A stretch of DNA of 64,000 nucleotides, from contig JADGFI010000001.1 in the NCBI GenBank assembly GCA_016743945.1, positions 397,901 to 461,900 of the forward strand. Reading direction: 5' to 3'. A program made the position numbers and the translations under genes. Each line of letters starts with the position of its first letter. Positions within the stretch are counted from its first letter, which is position 1. This DNA comes from Desulfobacteraceae bacterium. Its GTDB lineage: Bacteria > Desulfobacterota > Desulfobacteria > Desulfobacterales > Desulfobacteraceae. Positions 15,338-23,300 of this stretch are shown here, in pieces. Below the pieces are notes generated by a model that was not told where the DNA came from, made no database searches, and saw nothing but the letters and a program-made list of their open reading frames with translations.

Positions 15338-16804
15338 TTAATTCCAGGCAGATACTTCAAACCGGATCGCGGCTGTCAGGTTGACCGGTCGTTTCTGATT
15401 CAATTGGATCACAGCCGTGGACAGGTTGTTCTTATCTATTTTAAATTCCAGGTTTTTTGTTGCGTTGAGATTGTTAGATCCCCACCCATACCTCACCTTG
15501 AAATGGTCATCCCCCCCCCTGGAGACTTCAATGATCAATCTGTCATCAAAAATAGTCTGACCTTCATAATGCCTGTCCGGCAGGAATTTCTTACCCTGGT
15601 GATAAAGGGGAAGAATTTTGAAATGGATTGAAAACCCCAGGGATTGTTTTCTTTTATTAAGTCTGGCGGTTTTCAGCAGGAAACTTGTGAATAAATGTGT
15701 TCGTTCACCTTTCAGGGCACCTGAGGATCTGAAAGAAGATGAAAACGTGTCTTTTGTCCTCTTGTTCACAGGAATGGGAAGCCCGCGTATGGAGACAATG
15801 CTTTCAATGTCATAGGTTGCTGACAGATTTTTCTCCTTTCCGGGCATTTGGATTGTTAGCGTTTCAAGGTTAACTTTGACCTGGGTGTCGCCAAATAAAA
15901 ACCTTTCAAGGTTCCGGTAACCACTTTCAGAATTGACGATCCCGTAGGCACCGGAATGGCTCCGGAAGGTGTATGCTCTGGCGGATTCTTTGACATAGGC
16001 ATTTTCAATCCGGACAAGCCCGTCGCTTTTGGGCCCCACCACTTTTTTGGCAATCCCGTAATCCTGGGAATTCGTACCCACCAAGCAGAATACCCGTTTT
16101 GCCGGGAACCGATTGTTCAGGGAATGCAGGGGGAGGTTTTTATCCAGGGACAGAATCTCTCGCATTCGTTTTTCGCCGAAGGCATCTGCATTGTTGATGG
16201 CCAGAAAATCCCTGAGTCCTTCAAGCCACCCAAATCCTTTTCTGAATTCTATGCCGCCATGTGGAGTGGCATAGGTGAACAATTTGTCCACCCCTTTTTT
16301 TTTCCAATCCTTGGGCGGTTTGCCTTCCAGATCTGGAATGTCCTTATTTTGAAGGTAACAGCGGCAAACAAGACCGCCCATGGAATGGGCCACTAGATAA
16401 ACCCTGAAGTCCTTGTTGCTGTCCTGTCCGGTTGCTGACCTGACATGGAGAATAAATTGCCTGAGTTTTTCAGCATGGAATTCGATTTCTTTGCGTTCTC
16501 CGGTCCCCAAATCTTTGGAGACCACATCATAGTACCTGAAAATCCAGATTGATTTAGAACTGACGGGACCCTGGGGCAGAATTTGACCGTCGTGGAAAGC
16601 GTCCTGGTATAGATGATCCTTCATTAGCCGTATCAATGGTGATTCAAAGACATGGGGTTCTATATTCCCTGCAGAGGTCTGCCTGTATTTGGTTGACCCC
16701 AGATTAAATCCCATATAAGGGGTGGCAACTGTATCCTCAACAGCATCCTGTGTGCCGGCATATCCACGGACATAAATGATTGGATAATACGGTGGTTTTA
16801 GCAT
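15338..16804 (-). CDS. alpha/beta-fold lipase with C-terminal extension
   Basis: 488 residues from ATG 16804, which has AAGGAG seven bases before it. A TTG at 16810 is too close to that site. The N-terminus reads PIIYVRGYAG, the strand before the oxyanion hole in PGAP1-like and triacylglycerol lipases. The nucleophile elbow is YLVAHSMGGLVCR near residue 148 with Ser catalytic, and FTYATPHGG and a later HSGAY may supply the remaining triad region. The last 180 residues are a separate domain rich in beta strands, possibly for substrate or surface binding. There is no signal peptide. It is the first gene of a four-gene hydrolase cluster. A nine-C tract lies at 15511-15519. Confidence 0.8.
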   Translation of the reverse strand: MLKPPYYPIIYVRGYAGTQDAVEDTVATPYMGFNLGSTKYRQTSAGNIEPHVFESPLIRLMKDHLYQDAFHDGQILPQGPVSSKSIWIFRYYDVVSKDLGTGERKEIEFHAEKLRQFILHVRSATGQDSNKDFRVYLVAHSMGGLVCRCYLQNKDIPDLEGKPPKDWKKKGVDKLFTYATPHGGIEFRKGFGWLEGLRDFLAINNADAFGEKRMREILSLDKNLPLHSLNNRFPAKRVFCLVGTNSQDYGIAKKVVGPKSDGLVRIENAYVKESARAYTFRSHSGAYGIVNSESGYRNLERFLFGDTQVKVNLETLTIQMPGKEKNLSATYDIESIVSIRGLPIPVNKRTKDTFSSSFRSSGALKGERTHLFTSFLLKTARLNKRKQSLGFSIHFKILPLYHQGKKFLPDRHYEGQTIFDDRLIIEVSRGGDDHFKVRYGWGSNNLNATKNLEFKIDKNNLSTAVIQLNQKRPVNLTAAIRFEVSAWN

Positions 16805-17000
16805 GGGCAATCTCCTTATGAAAATAATTTTTATATAAAATAGGGGAGATCAAGACGGTATTGTGGACTTTGTTTCTCTCTTTTGAGAAATCGCAATTCA
16901 GGAGGACCAATATCAAACGATATTTTTTTATATAGCGTGTCAGGAAAAAAAGCAATCAGAGAAATTCTAATTTTTATAGAAATATTTAGGTTAAATGATA

Positions 17001-17037
17001 AAAATGCCTGTCCCGGGAGAGGATGGGCAGGCACTTT
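17001..17037 (-). terminator. terminator after the TRAP operon
   Basis: On the minus strand, after the dctM stop, GTGCCTGCCC pairs with GGGACAGGCAT around a short loop and is followed by TTTTTATC. This is a standard intrinsic terminator shape with one imperfect pair. Confidence 0.6.
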
Positions 17038-17046
17038 TACAATGGG

Positions 17047-18363
17047 TCAATACATGAGATTGGGCAAAAATAAAATGATGGAAGGAAACATGATCAGGAT
17101 GATAACGCCCAGGATGACGGCAAGGAGAAAGGGGAAAATACCCTTGAAGATTTTTTCCAGGGGAATCTCTTCTTTCAGGACGTTTTTGGCCACTCCGTAG
17201 ACCACATAAACATTGATACCCACAGGCGGGGTGATAACCCCCATTTCTGTGACCATCACAATGATGATTCCGAACCAGATGGGGTCAAACCCCAGTTCCA
17301 TGACCACGGGAAAGAAAATGGGCACGGTCAGGGTGACAAAGGCCAGGGCATCCATGAAGCAGCCGCCGATAAAATAGATCCCGATGATCACGCCCATGAC
17401 TAAAACCGGGGACATCTCAAGTCCTGCTACCCAACCGGCGATTTCAAAGGGGATCCGGGTCACTGCCAGAAATTTGCCGAAGATCACGGCCCCTGCAATG
17501 AGCATGAGAACCATACAGGAGGTTCTCAGGGTCTCCATCAGGGATTTGACAAAACCCTGCCAGGAGATTTGACGTCTGACAATGGCGATGATCAGGATGC
17601 CAAAGGCACCGATGGCTGCGGCCTCCGTGGGGGTAAAAAGTCCGATGAAGATTCCGCCGATGACCAGGGTGAAAACAACGAGGGTTTCTCCAAGACCCAA
17701 CAGGGCCTTGAGTTTTTCCGGCCAGGAAAAGCGTTCTCCGGGAGGGCCTTGTTCCGGGGAGATCCGGCACCGGATATAGATGCAGAGGATAAAGAGAAAG
17801 GTCACAAGAAGGGCGGGGAAAATTCCTGCCACAAACAGGGCGCCAATGGATTGCTCCGTGAGGATTCCGTAAATGATCAACACAACAGAAGGGGGCATGA
17901 TCATGCCGATCCCCCCCCCCGAGGCCACAGATCCTGTGGCAAGCTCATCATCGTAACCGTACCGTTTCATTTCGGGCAGGCCCACCGTTGCCATGGTGGC
18001 CGCCGTGGCCGGGCTGGAGCCGCACACCGCACCAAAGGCGGTGCAGGCGGTAACCGTTGCCATGGCAAGGCCGCCCCTCACGCTGCCCATGAACTTGTAG
18101 CCGGCGTCATAGAGGCGTTTGCTGATGCCGGAGTTGAATCCCAGCTGGCCCATGAGGATGAACAAGGGAATAGTTGTCAAATCATAGGAGTCAAATGTTT
18201 CATAGACGTTCCTGGATAGCAGAACAAGTCCGGCATCTGGGCTGATCATGCAGGAGAATCCCACAAAGCCGACCGATGCCATGACAAATGCCACGGGCAT
18301 CCTGGTCAGGAACATGAGAATCATAATGATAATACCGGTAATACCAATAAAAGTGGGGCTCAT
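17047..18363 (-). CDS. dctM: TRAP transporter large permease (DctM)
   Basis: 438 residues with about twelve hydrophobic segments. Family landmarks include FIGLFTPTEAAAIGAFG, a GSSPATAATMATVGLPEM stretch and VVYGVAKNV near the end. DctM is the membrane subunit that carries the substrate, usually an organic acid, driven by the sodium gradient. The start overlaps the dctQ stop by four bases. A ten-base G run on the coding strand (17911-17920) encodes glycines in the ASGGGIGMIMPP motif. Together with dctQ and dctP it forms one minus-strand operon that ends at the terminator near 17001. The transported compound is not evident. Confidence 0.95.
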   Translation of the reverse strand: MSPTFIGITGIIIMILMFLTRMPVAFVMASVGFVGFSCMISPDAGLVLLSRNVYETFDSYDLTTIPLFILMGQLGFNSGISKRLYDAGYKFMGSVRGGLAMATVTACTAFGAVCGSSPATAATMATVGLPEMKRYGYDDELATGSVASGGGIGMIMPPSVVLIIYGILTEQSIGALFVAGIFPALLVTFLFILCIYIRCRISPEQGPPGERFSWPEKLKALLGLGETLVVFTLVIGGIFIGLFTPTEAAAIGAFGILIIAIVRRQISWQGFVKSLMETLRTSCMVLMLIAGAVIFGKFLAVTRIPFEIAGWVAGLEMSPVLVMGVIIGIYFIGGCFMDALAFVTLTVPIFFPVVMELGFDPIWFGIIIVMVTEMGVITPPVGINVYVVYGVAKNVLKEEIPLEKIFKGIFPFLLAVILGVIILIMFPSIILFLPNLMY

Positions 18364-18854
18364 TTTGTTTTCAACTCTCTTAATTGCTTAATATCGCCAA
18401 AGATTGTCTCTAGGATGGTCACAGAGAAAATCAACAAACCAAATGCCAGCAGGTACACAATGTAGTAAATGGGAAATTCAAGGTTCATGGAAACCTCACC
18501 TGTTTTGTGGATGTCCTTGGCATAGAGAAACATTTGCCAGGAGATCAAGCTAAACAGGACAAGGGTCAGGCTTTTTGTGAAAATATCGATGGAGATTTGG
18601 GCTTTTTTAGACAAAAGTCTGACCAGTATTTCCACCCCCACATGGCCGTCCACCTTATGGGTATAGGGCAGGGCTGCTGCCACCACAATGGTTGCCAGAA
18701 ATCCCACCAATTCAACCGATCCGAATATGGGGTGCTTGAAAAAACGGCCGATGACATCCACAACCGTTAAGAGCATCATGCTTGTCAGTGCAATGGCGCC
18801 GATCATTTTTAGAAAATTTGAAAATTTGTCCAGGGCCGTAAAAATCATTTTCAT
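18360..18854 (-). CDS. dctQ: TRAP transporter small permease (DctQ)
   Basis: About 164 residues with four hydrophobic segments, as is usual for DctQ. I place the start at ATG 18854, where AGGA lies six bases upstream. The longer frame beginning at 18923 would run through an 18-bp inverted repeat and has no ribosome site. The segment after the first helix (MMLLTVVDVIGRFF) carries the DV.GR motif common in this subunit. DctQ forms the membrane complex with DctM and receives substrate from DctP. Confidence 0.88.
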   Translation of the reverse strand: MKMIFTALDKFSNFLKMIGAIALTSMMLLTVVDVIGRFFKHPIFGSVELVGFLATIVVAAALPYTHKVDGHVGVEILVRLLSKKAQISIDIFTKSLTLVLFSLISWQMFLYAKDIHKTGEVSMNLEFPIYYIVYLLAFGLLIFSVTILETIFGDIKQLRELKTK

Positions 18855-18894
18855 GGGAATTCCTGATTCATTTTTCTTTTTTAATATCAATTGT

Positions 18895-18935
18895 CTTGTC
18901 CAATGATTGACCAGAATGGTCAATCATTGGACAAG
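18895..18935 (-). promoter_or_regulatory. 18-bp perfect hairpin between dctP and dctQ
   Basis: CTTGTCCAATGATTGACC (18895-18912) is followed by the loop AGAAT and then by its exact reverse complement (18918-18935). In the transcript it lies between the dctP stop and the dctQ ribosome site. No run of T follows, so it is more likely an RNA-stability or partial-stop element that keeps the binding protein more abundant than the permease, a known arrangement in binding-protein operons. A protein-binding site is the alternative. Confidence 0.75.
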
Positions 18936-18957
18936 GGGTTAAAAGATATGGATTTGT

Positions 18958-19953
18958 TTACATATTTGTTTTAATAAATTCTACAACTGCTTTTCCATCA
19001 ACGCCTTTTTTGGAGGCTTTTTCGATATACCCATCAATAACAGGGGCAACTGCTTCTGCCCATTTTTTGGACTCTGCATCGGAAAGAGAGATCACTTTGC
19101 CGCCTTTGGACAAGAAGAATTCCATGCCTAATTTATCGGCTTCATCCCAGGCTATTCCGTGTTTGGTTGCCCATTCCGTATTGATCTCCTTGATGATTTT
19201 TTGCTGATCCGGTGTGAGGGCTGCCCATTTGTCTTTGTTCATGAAAACGGCAAATGTTGTGTAATAAGCAGAGGAAAAATTTTGGGTCATATAGTGAACC
19301 ACTTCACCCAGCTTCCATCCCTTGTTGGCTTCAACCGGATGGAAAGAACCGTCCACAACCCCTTTTTGGAGCATCTGATAGCATTCTCTCATGGATTTGC
19401 CCACTGGGGAAGCACCCAGGGCTGCCTGGATAAGGCCACTTGTGCCGGTACCCCTGAGTTTAAGTCCTTTGACGTCGGCCAGTGTTTTCACTTCTTTATC
19501 CCGGGTATGGAGCAATCCTGGGCCATGGACATGGACGAACATCATGGCGGTATCATCAAATTCCTTGGGCTCAAATTTGTTTAAAACTGCGTTGGCAACG
19601 GCAGTTGCTTGAACTCCGCTGGTATAACCCATGGGAAGATCAATGGCCGAGGCAACTGGAAACCGTCCTCTTGAATAGGCAAGCACTGTCATGCCGATGT
19701 CTGCAATTCCCTGGACAACACCATCATAGGTTTGGGGTGCTTTGGTCAAAGTGCCAGCAGGGAAATAATTGATGGCAATTTCTCCATTGGTTCTTTTTTC
19801 AACTTCTTTGCACCAACTTTCAGCCAATTGGCTTTGGATATGGGTGGGAGGAAAAAAGTTTGCGTAGGTGAGCTGGGTTTTTGCCGATGCACTGACAACA
19901 AACAATGCGCAAATGCAAAGCGCTAAAAAAGCCGGGATGGTAACTTTCTTCAT
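18958..19953 (-). CDS. dctP: TRAP transporter periplasmic substrate-binding protein (DctP)
   Basis: 331 residues with a signal peptide (MKK, hydrophobic core, cleavage near SASA-K) and the DctP fold. Typical elements are LTYANFFPPTHIQSQLAESW near the start, the KGLKLRGTGTSGLIQ stretch with the conserved Arg that contacts a carboxylate, and the QKGVVDGSFHPVE segment. It binds the solute in the periplasm and hands it to DctQM. ATG 19953 has AGGAGGT at good spacing. The gene is the first of the operon, and paired palindromes lie in the 580 bases upstream. The conserved Arg favours an organic acid ligand. Confidence 0.95.
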   Translation of the reverse strand: MKKVTIPAFLALCICALFVVSASAKTQLTYANFFPPTHIQSQLAESWCKEVEKRTNGEIAINYFPAGTLTKAPQTYDGVVQGIADIGMTVLAYSRGRFPVASAIDLPMGYTSGVQATAVANAVLNKFEPKEFDDTAMMFVHVHGPGLLHTRDKEVKTLADVKGLKLRGTGTSGLIQAALGASPVGKSMRECYQMLQKGVVDGSFHPVEANKGWKLGEVVHYMTQNFSSAYYTTFAVFMNKDKWAALTPDQQKIIKEINTEWATKHGIAWDEADKLGMEFFLSKGGKVISLSDAESKKWAEAVAPVIDGYIEKASKKGVDGKAVVEFIKTNM

Positions 19954-20179
19954 TTTGTTGACCTCCTAAAAAGTGTGTAATGAAACCAAAGTTTACGTGG
20001 ACCCTTATTGTGGAAACCGATGCTGAGTGGGGCTTGTCTATATAATTTCACCTCCTTAACTGTGAGTGTAAATAAATGCTGCTATAATGTAACTATATAC
20101 CAGCTATATTTAATAACTATATTTAAAAGGAAGAAACCCTGTCAAGGGAAAAGTTGGGTTTGAAAAATAAAACTGCCTC

Positions 20180-20207
20180 AAGGATAGTTGATGGATCAAC
20201 TATCCTT
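20180..20207. promoter_or_regulatory. candidate operator 1 upstream of the TRAP operon
   Basis: A 13-bp perfect inverted repeat with a two-base centre contains TAGTTGA-N4-TCAACTA (20185-20202). The same 18-base pattern occurs again at 20359-20376. The position, about 230 bases upstream of dctP, and the repeated pattern suggest a dimeric repressor or activator site, for example of a GntR-type regulator. No such regulator gene is adjacent. Confidence 0.55.
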
Positions 20208-20220
20208 TGAAAACAAATGG

Positions 20221-20240
20221 TTATGTCTGTTTTGACATAA
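20221..20240. promoter_or_regulatory. TTATGTC-N6-GACATAA inverted repeat
   Basis: A seven-base perfect inverted repeat with a six-base centre lies between the two TAGTTGA palindromes. Smaller repeats are also present nearby (ATTATG-TT-CATAAT at about 20256, ATGGCT-N7-AGCCAT at 20269-20287). The stretch 19954-20533 otherwise has no gene, and its concentration of palindromes marks it as the control region of the TRAP operon. Confidence 0.35.
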
Positions 20241-20350
20241 GGAAAAATGGCGGAATTATGTTCATAATATGGCTGTATATTAGCCATCAAGATATGTCGA
20301 TTTTCCGGTGGAGTTTTTCCGGGAAAAAAGAGGCATGATTTTTTTTAGAA

Positions 20351-20384
20351 TTCTTTATTAGTTGATATGTCAACTAATAAAGAA
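20351..20384. promoter_or_regulatory. candidate operator 2 upstream of the TRAP operon
   Basis: A 15-bp perfect inverted repeat around TATG holds the second TAGTTGA-N4-TCAACTA (20359-20376). It lies 174 bases from the first copy, about 16-17 helical turns, which would allow looping. It could also act as a terminator for the phytochelatin synthase-like gene on the other side, but only a weak T run follows on either strand. Confidence 0.55.
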
Positions 20385-20533
20385 AGGGTTTTCTTCAATA
20401 ACCCCTTAATTTTTTATTTGTTTTTAAGTTTAGGGTTATTAAAATTAAGTTTTTTAGATGACCCCTTATACTAAAAAACTGGAAAAATGAGAAGATATTG
20501 TCAGGTGAGCCCATTGGCGGTCCTTTTAGATAC

Positions 20534-21304
20534 CTATAACTTTGGATGGAGTTGGATATAGATATACCCGCCCCGGCCATAGCCAAAATGCTTGAATACA
20601 TAGTTATAATGGGTGGAGATGCCCTTGTAAAAAGTATCAAATGGTATTTGGTAAGGATGAGGCTGGGAGGGGTCTACATCCAGAAGGGTGACCTTCTGGG
20701 TGAAGGGGTCAAATCCTCCCACCGGCGAAATATGGGGGATGTTTAACTCCTGGACAAAGCAGCCCTGGTCAAAATGGGCGATGATCAGGCAATCCCCCTG
20801 GGTTTCAAATTGTTTTAACCGTGACAAAAGACTTGTCCTGGGCAAAGAAGGGCCTCTTCCCCCTTCGGTCTGGACAATCTCAAGGGAGTGGTAATTGATT
20901 CCATAGGCCGCAAGGCTGGCTTTTACAACTTGACCCAGTACCTCCAGGGGAAGACCCCTGCGTCCTTTGTACCCATTGGTTCCCATTCGTTCTTTCCAAT
21001 GGGCAGTTTTTACCTTTTCAAGGATTTCCTGCTGGGTAATGGGACCATGGTTAAGGGTTTCAGATATTTCCAGAATGGCATTGACCACAGATACCACCGA
21101 AGCAACGGAACAAGAGGATTCGTGGAATTGTTTGACATGGTGGCGAAAAAGGGCATTTTTTAAAGTATTTTCACCCTTTTCATAGGGGGCAAGCATAATG
21201 TCAGCCCGATTCAAACCAAAGGCTTTGGTTCGGGTTATTTTATGGGAAAAATATCGCAGATAAAGATAGACTCGCATGATATATTTTAAGATAAGCATAT
21301 CCAT
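20534..21304 (-). CDS. phytochelatin synthase-like cysteine peptidase
   Basis: 256 residues. The C83 peptidase pattern is present: Gln-Phe-His followed by the catalytic Cys in SSCSVASVVSVVNAIL (near residue 66), the catalytic His in NIPHISPVGGFDPF, and Asp in TLLDVDPSQPHPY. In plants these enzymes join gamma-Glu-Cys units to make metal-binding peptides. Short bacterial forms mostly cut Gly from glutathione. The protein has no plant-type C-terminal domain. The first 25 residues are hydrophobic and basic and could be a membrane anchor or an overlong start, with later Met codons possible. Neighbouring genes do not indicate a metal-resistance operon. Confidence 0.75.
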   Translation of the reverse strand: MDMLILKYIMRVYLYLRYFSHKITRTKAFGLNRADIMLAPYEKGENTLKNALFRHHVKQFHESSCSVASVVSVVNAILEISETLNHGPITQQEILEKVKTAHWKERMGTNGYKGRRGLPLEVLGQVVKASLAAYGINYHSLEIVQTEGGRGPSLPRTSLLSRLKQFETQGDCLIIAHFDQGCFVQELNIPHISPVGGFDPFTQKVTLLDVDPSQPHPYQIPFDTFYKGISTHYNYVFKHFGYGRGGYIYIQLHPKL

Positions 21305-21567
21305 TGTTCACCCATCATATTGGCTCCTTGATTATAGAATACCCTTCAATATCGGTCCTATTCGGTTCTTGTCAATGGGGGATGGATCCCTTTTGTTGAT
21401 TCGCCTTTTGATTTTTTATTGTAAAATCAGTCCAGAGTGGATAAGAAAGATCAGACGAAAAAAACAGGCAAGGCACCTGGTTAACCTATCTCATTAAGAG
21501 TGGAGGCGCATCCATATTGAAATTCCCTTCTGGAAAGAAAAAACCGTATTTCCTGTCGCATTGAATA

Positions 21568-22268
21568 ATGATAAGTTTGAACCTGTCCGGCCATTGGCTG
21601 ATTCCTTTGGGACAGCTGCCTATGGTGGAAAAGGGTGGTCCCCACGAATCCGAACCCATGGGCAGGAACTGGGCGATTCTTGCCCGGCCTGCTTCCACGG
21701 TCCGGGCTGGTGAAGAAAGATGGGTGGTAAGAACATTGGGAAATCTTGGGATACCAGTCCTTAAGGTTTTCACGGGAACGGCCACCTTTGAGGGCGCAGA
21801 TTTCATGTGGGTGGATCCCAGGACAGCTGTCCTAGGTCGGGGCCTTCGTACCAACCAGACAGCCATTGACCAGATCACCTCCCTTCTATCCGAGATGGGG
21901 ATCAGCACCCTGGCATTTGATCTGTCCTATGGCTGCATGCATTTTATGGGCATGCTCAGATCGGTTGATAGAAACTTGGCCTTTGTCTGGCCCAGAAGAA
22001 CCCCCCATGGTCTGGTAATGATTCTCCAGGAGAAAGGGTACCAGGTGCTGCCCCTGCCGGACCCGGATGAGGCCATTGCCAACATGTCCTTTAATTTTGT
22101 GGTGATGGGAAAAAAAATCATGCTACCGGCAAAAACCCCAGAAGCCAGGCCTATTATGAGTCCCTGGGGGTGGAATGTATTCCCATTCCCATGGACGAAC
22201 TCAGGAAAGCCAATGGTACCATGGGCTGAATGACCGGGGTTTTGCACCGGGAAACAACCGCAACGTGA
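21568..22268 (+). pseudogene. guanidino-modifying amidinotransferase/DDAH-like gene, frameshifted, TGA at the catalytic Cys
   Basis: Residues 36-190 read like an arginine deiminase/amidinotransferase superfamily enzyme: ARPASTVRAGEE, TFEGADFMWVD with the acidic catalytic residues, GRGLRTNQTAID, and the catalytic His in YGCMHFMGML. Near 22120-22142 the frame shifts. The matching continuation (YYESLGVECIPIPMDELRKA) is in another frame and runs to NGTMG, TGA at 22227-22229, then MTGVLHRE and a stop at 22266-22268. In this family the nucleophile is the Cys of a CMT motif, so the TGA replaces exactly that residue. Adding one base in the A5/C4 run near 22131-22139 would rejoin the frames. The conserved N-terminal part is not visible. 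It may be a decaying gene, or a selenoprotein with a sequencing error. Confidence 0.6.
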
Positions 22269-22360
22269 CAACGGGAAAAACGCGCCTTTTCGTTTGCTGT
22301 CTTGGTACCCAAGCGTCCCCCGCTTGTTGGCGTTCAGATACCAGGCTTTCAACAGGGTCC

Positions 22361-22828
22361 CTATCGTTCAGGAATGGTGTAGGTGGTCTGGTTCAGCTTC
22401 AGGCAGAACCTGCCGTCTGTTTCTTCCATGTAGCGGGATAATTTGACAAGGGCGTGTTGGGAAAATTTGATGCAGTGTTCAGGGGTCTGAAGGTAGAGAG
22501 AATCGTTCCTGGTAAACAATTGTGTTGGATCAAGGGTCAAGGTTTTTGTGGTGTTCAAGGTCAGTTTTAATTTCTCTCCCCCAAAGAAATCAGTCACAAA
22601 CAAGGCCGTGTCCTCATGGGGGAAATAAACTTTTTCTTCAAAATTATCTGTTTCCTGGGAGAGGTAGTATCCCAGGTCATCTTTTTGGATGGACCGATTA
22701 AAATGCCGGATAATTTTTGGATGCTCAAATTTTCCGTGTTCATTGTGCCAGATCCCATTTTTGTCCATGCGGAACACCGCTTTTTCCTCTGGAACGATGA
22801 TGGATTTTTTTTCTGATGTCATGGACAC
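22361..22828 (-). CDS. uncharacterised protein, possibly DUF1285-like
   Basis: 155 residues, soluble, no signal peptide. The section WHNEHGKFEHPKIIRHF, followed by DDLGYYLSQ and VYFPHEDTALFVTDF, resembles the pattern of DUF1285 proteins (W.h.G.pi.r...v..F, then dg.Y.L and VeDtpf), a fold without a known activity. The resemblance is by eye and moderate. It is transcribed toward the broken amidinotransferase gene and does not share an obvious operon with it. Confidence 0.55.
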   Translation of the reverse strand: MSMTSEKKSIIVPEEKAVFRMDKNGIWHNEHGKFEHPKIIRHFNRSIQKDDLGYYLSQETDNFEEKVYFPHEDTALFVTDFFGGEKLKLTLNTTKTLTLDPTQLFTRNDSLYLQTPEHCIKFSQHALVKLSRYMEETDGRFCLKLNQTTYTIPER

Positions 22829-23300
22829 GATTCCCTTTTGAAAAAATTAATGTTTGTCACTGTTTTTTATGTATCCCAAAAGGGGGGCCAGGACAATAGG
22901 TAAATAGAAGACAGGTACAAGATAAAAGTAAAAGAGAGGAAAGACCCTCTGGCCCGAAATTCAGGTGTTCGCGTGTAAAACCAAAAGGTGTAAACAGTCT
23001 GGCGGAACGGTCCCGGCCTGAGTGGAATATAGATACCTCTTCAAATCTAAAAGAGAGTATCAATAAATTCTATTTGAATTAGAGTGCTTAGGTGTGATCA
23101 TTTCTTGTTACATTCCGTAGATGATTCGGAAAAATGTTCTTTTTTTATATTACCTGATTTTTTGGGAACCCACTCCAGGGCGGTAATTAATGAGATAAGT
23201 TAATTTTTACGGTGGAGTTCAGGAGTCGAAGAGAGAAGGTAGATAACAGAGATTACAAAGCAACCCGCAAAGATTCACTGCAACAACTGGTTCAATTCGA
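22829..23300. other. 472-base gene-free stretch
   Basis: I find no convincing gene, RNA or repeat here. The AT content rises from about 23000 onward and stays high to about 26990, marking the start of the AT-rich accessory segment. Confidence 0.4.

Noticed and set aside
18855..18923. Extended start of dctQ
   Set aside because: It would read through an 18-bp perfect hairpin. A well-placed ribosome site supports ATG 18854.
20341..20384. Terminator reading of the second TAGTTGA palindrome
   Set aside because: The arms fit a hairpin, but no proper T run follows and the same pattern occurs a second time nearby, which favours an operator.
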